A program made the position numbers and the translations under genes. DNA of 5,884 nt from Pyrobaculum sp. GTDB taxonomy: Archaea > Thermoproteota > Thermoprotei > Thermoproteales > Thermoproteaceae. A model generated the notes under the pieces. The model saw nothing but the letters and a program-made list of their open reading frames with translations. It searched no databases and was not told the DNA's origin. Of this stretch, positions 4,439-5,884 are shown piece by piece (the stretch's first letter is position 1; each line of letters starts with the position of its first letter). Where the stretch lies: NCBI GenBank assembly GCA_022759345.1, contig JAEMPK010000127.1:1-5884 (forward strand), read 5' to 3'.

Positions 4439-5044
4439 CTCCCAGCCTTTCATCAACGCCACTATCCTTATCGCAGTGACCACTAGTATCGTGATTATCA
4501 TGGCCATTTCTCTCCCAAATGGCAACGTAGCCAAGTAAACTATACCGCCGGCCGCGGCGGCTGTGGCGTATATCTCACGTCTCAACACGACGGGTATCTC
4601 GGCAGCCAACACGTCGCGGACAACTCCGCCGCCGGCTGCCGTAAGGGCGGAGAGCATCACGACGGTGAGCCAACACCCGCCTTCTGCGAGTGTTGGACAG
4701 TAACTAGCCGCCACGTCTGCGCCTATGGCCGCGAAGGCGCCTAGCCCCACTGCGTCTGGGTACAACACGACGTCTCTGTAACGCCGGAGGTGTGGGTAGA
4801 GGTAGAACGTCACAATAGACGCCAAAATTGCCGTAAGGGGGTACGGGAGGTATGTTATGTTGACCGGGGGCACTCTGCCTAGCAGTATGTCTCTCATTAT
4901 CCCCCCGGCCAGCGCCGTGGAGAAGCCCAACACGACGAAGCCGAGCAGATCCATGTCTTTTTCCCCTGCCTTCAACGCCCCCGACACCGCAAAGGCGACT
5001 ATGCCTATGTAGTTGAGGACTTCTACTACGAGTTGTGCGTACAT
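4409..5044 (-). CDS. TRIC/UPF0126-family membrane channel
   Basis: The 211-residue protein has about seven hydrophobic segments in two repeats, the layout of UPF0126/TRIC proteins (bacterial YicG/YadS and prokaryotic TRIC potassium channels). Repeat 1 has AFAVSGALKAG at 17-27 and ALAGGIMRDILLGRVPP at 44-60. Repeat 2 has LGAFAAIGAD at 101-110 and AAGGGVVRDVLAAEIP at 136-151. The paired G-G/G-G-G and R-D signatures are diagnostic. Archaeal and bacterial TRICs form trimers, each subunit with a cation pore; some bacterial members are reported to carry glycine. Which applies here is not visible. Length is normal for the family (about 200-210). The ATG at 5042-5044 overlaps the preceding gene by 19 bases, so it is likely the last gene of a three-gene operon. 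The 3' end overlaps the convergent gene by 30 bases. Confidence 0.85.
   Translation of the reverse strand: MYAQLVVEVLNYIGIVAFAVSGALKAGEKDMDLLGFVVLGFSTALAGGIMRDILLGRVPPVNITYLPYPLTAILASIVTFYLYPHLRRYRDVVLYPDAVGLGAFAAIGADVAASYCPTLAEGGCWLTVVMLSALTAAGGGVVRDVLAAEIPVVLRREIYATAAAAGGIVYLATLPFGREMAMIITILVVTAIRIVALMKGWELPHAARRGV
4413..4431. terminator. GC-rich hairpin in a convergent gene overlap
   Basis: ACGCCGC (4413-4419) and GCGGCGT (4425-4431) are perfect inverted repeats around a GTCGA loop, a 7-bp stem of which 6 pairs are G-C. It lies in the 30-base overlap of the convergent 3' ends, so it would fold in both mRNAs, just before one stop (4436-4438) and just after the other (4409-4411). No T-run follows on either strand. 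It may limit readthrough or protect 3' ends; coding coincidence is not excluded. Confidence 0.35.
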
Positions 5045-5514
5045 AGGCCCAGCAGTTTAGCGACCACCGCATCCTCTACTGCAGGCTTAACTATCTTTAG
5101 AAACCTCCGTATGTCTCTGCCCCTGTACAGAACTATAAATCTTCTATCTCCACTTTCGTCGGTGGTTTCAAGGGGAGCTAGCCCCATCAGCCGCAGCGAT
5201 TTTATCAGCTTCTTGGCCCCTGTCTTGAAGATTATGACGACATCTCCGCCGTGGGGGTCGCCGAGGAAAAACTCGCCGTGCGTCTCAAAGGCGCCTTTGA
5301 CGAAATACGCATGTTCTAGGAGAGTCTGGGGGCTGTATCTACAGTACCTCCGGGGCAACTCCGCCCTCCCCATATCGACGGAGATGCCAAGTGAGCGAAG
5401 CCAGTTTATTAGGTGCGGCTTCACCCCCTCCACGACGCAACCAGCCACAGCCATGCCGGCCAAGTAGGCGACTTCTGCTCTACGCATGGAGAGGCACTGT
5501 GTAGATCGGCGCAT
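5026..5514 (-). CDS. Degenerate LAGLIDADG (WhiA-like) protein
   Basis: The 162-residue protein resembles the LAGLIDADG homing-endonuclease fold in a non-nuclease form. Residues 17-26 (YLAGMAVAGC) line up with the LAGLIDADG helix, and residues 71-80 (FVKGAFETHG) match the second helix as seen in bacterial WhiA (FLRGAFLAGG). Next come a beta-strand (VVIIFKTGAKKL, 92-103), a G-L turn, then RRFIVLYRGRDIRRFLKIV (124-142), closely like the strand-helix end of WhiA and LAGLIDADG domains. The catalytic acid expected at position 8 of each helix is Gly25 and His79, so cleavage is unlikely and binding to DNA or structured RNA is more likely. ATG at 5512-5514 has a TATTTAAT box 24.5 bases upstream. An alternative ATG at 5485-5487 would overlap the preceding gene by 8 bases and start 10 residues before the first motif. 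It overlaps the TRIC-like gene by 19 bases. The family call is by eye. Confidence 0.6.
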   Translation of the reverse strand: MRRSTQCLSMRRAEVAYLAGMAVAGCVVEGVKPHLINWLRSLGISVDMGRAELPRRYCRYSPQTLLEHAYFVKGAFETHGEFFLGDPHGGDVVIIFKTGAKKLIKSLRLMGLAPLETTDESGDRRFIVLYRGRDIRRFLKIVKPAVEDAVVAKLLGLCTHNS

Positions 5515-5884
5515 ATATCCCGCCGGTTGTATCGATTAAATAGATGGCCTTGGCCTCAAACACGGTGCCGACGTATTTACTGGCCTCCTCCACGGCTGGT
5601 GCAAGGTCCTCCTGGGTTGGATGCTTGAGTCTTATGGCGTACACCGAGAGATGCGGCTTAAATTCGCCGTATCTCTCCTCAACCGCGTCTCCTAACGACG
5701 CCGTTAATAACGTGCGTAGAGCCGCCAATTCTCCATAGGGCTCTGCCTTCAGCGCGATGTACCTAGGCTTTGAGGGAGAGGGAAGCAACACCACGGGGCC
5801 TAGCGCCACTACGAACTGCCTATACCTAATCTCGACCTGGACAGGCCTTTTCAGCTTTACCAACGTTATGTGGGGCTTCACAGG
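5480..5884 (-). CDS. 2H phosphoesterase (ThpR/LigT-like RNA cyclic phosphodiesterase), N-terminus cut
   Basis: The visible part (about 134 residues) shows both H-x-T/S signatures of the 2H superfamily: HIT and, 73 residues later, HLS. Each is preceded by Pro (KPHIT, KPHLS). Members hydrolyse 2',3'-cyclic phosphates of RNA, and the archaeal and bacterial LigT/ThpR enzymes can also join tRNA half-molecules through 2'-5' bonds in vitro. The spacing and the middle GPVVLL...RYIAL strand pair fit a cytoplasmic single-domain enzyme of about 180 residues. A GTG at 5879-5881 could serve as a start, but in many family members the first H-x-T lies 30-40 residues in, so the gene may begin beyond base 5884. 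It overlaps the LAGLIDADG-like gene by 35 bases (or 8 with the alternative start), suggesting one operon. RNA repair or splicing is the likely role; the substrate is unknown. Confidence 0.75.
   Translation of the reverse strand, partial: PVKPHITLVKLKRPVQVEIRYRQFVVALGPVVLLPSPSKPRYIALKAEPYGELAALRTLLTASLGDAVEERYGEFKPHLSVYAIRLKHPTQEDLAPAVEEASKYVGTVFEAKAIYLIDTTGGIYAPIYTVPLHA
5535..5542 (-). promoter_or_regulatory. Possible internal TATA box for the LAGLIDADG-like gene
   Basis: On the minus strand the bases read TATTTAAT, centred 24.5 bases before the ATG at 5514, inside the 2H phosphoesterase gene. The spacing matches the other leaderless starts in this window and supports the longer start. The box falls in codons for a hydrophobic segment, so chance is possible. 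Confidence 0.3.

Noticed and set aside
4704..5072. 122-residue minus-strand ORF inside the TRIC-like gene
   Set aside because: Arg/His-rich out-of-frame product; the overlapping frame has clear TRIC repeat signatures.
5033..5738. Plus-strand ORFs opposite the LAGLIDADG-like and 2H genes
   Set aside because: Ser/Pro-rich shadow frames antisense to two genes with identifiable motifs.
1..5884. CRISPR array, direct-repeat clusters or complete insertion sequence
   Set aside because: No regularly spaced repeats and no transposase gene are visible; only the TnpB-end-like hairpin suggests a mobile element.

Overview
The window looks like chromosomal DNA of a hyperthermophilic crenarchaeon of the Thermoproteales, most likely Pyrobaculum or a close relative. 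The reasons are leaderless-looking genes with A/T-rich TATA boxes about 24-25 bases before the start codon, frequent GTG starts, 1-35 base gene overlaps, almost no Shine-Dalgarno sites, and family content (UbiE-like quinone methyltransferase, TRIC-type channel, archaeal 2H phosphoesterase). The genus is an inference; nothing in the window fixes the species. I see no tRNA, rRNA or CRISPR array and no intact mobile element.

Layout. 1-98 (+): the last 31 codons of an M20-family metallopeptidase/deacylase, with a strong hairpin over its stop codon. 99-470: no convincing protein gene. It holds a hairpin plus tail matching my recollection of the right end (omega/reRNA scaffold) of IS605-type TnpB elements at about 191-224, and a 74-base cloverleaf-like inverted-repeat structure at 364-437 with a possible promoter and 9-codon upstream ORF at its 3' side. 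471-1439 (+): a small three-helix membrane protein and, 3 bases on, a UbiE/MenG-type methyltransferase. 2708-1426 (-): a small zinc-ribbon protein whose stop overlaps (ATGA) the start of a larger methyltransferase-like protein with an eroded SAM-binding loop. 3745-2745 (-): two unrecognised genes joined by a 1-base stop/start overlap. 3788-4438 (+): a third unrecognised gene, divergent from the previous pair and apparently sharing one TATA box with it. 5884-4409 (-): a three-gene run with mutual overlaps: a 2H phosphoesterase (ThpR/LigT-like, cut by the window edge), a degenerate LAGLIDADG/WhiA-like protein, and a TRIC/UPF0126 membrane channel.

How the genes may work together. The 471-1439 pair suggests quinone or respiratory membrane function. 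The zinc ribbon and the eroded methyltransferase are almost certainly translated together and may act as one complex. The phosphoesterase beside a LAGLIDADG-fold protein hints at RNA processing, an attractive idea in a lineage rich in tRNA introns, but it is inference. The most novel material is the 2H/LAGLIDADG pair, the 364-437 structure, the TnpB-scaffold remnant, and the shared divergent promoter flanked by orphan families.
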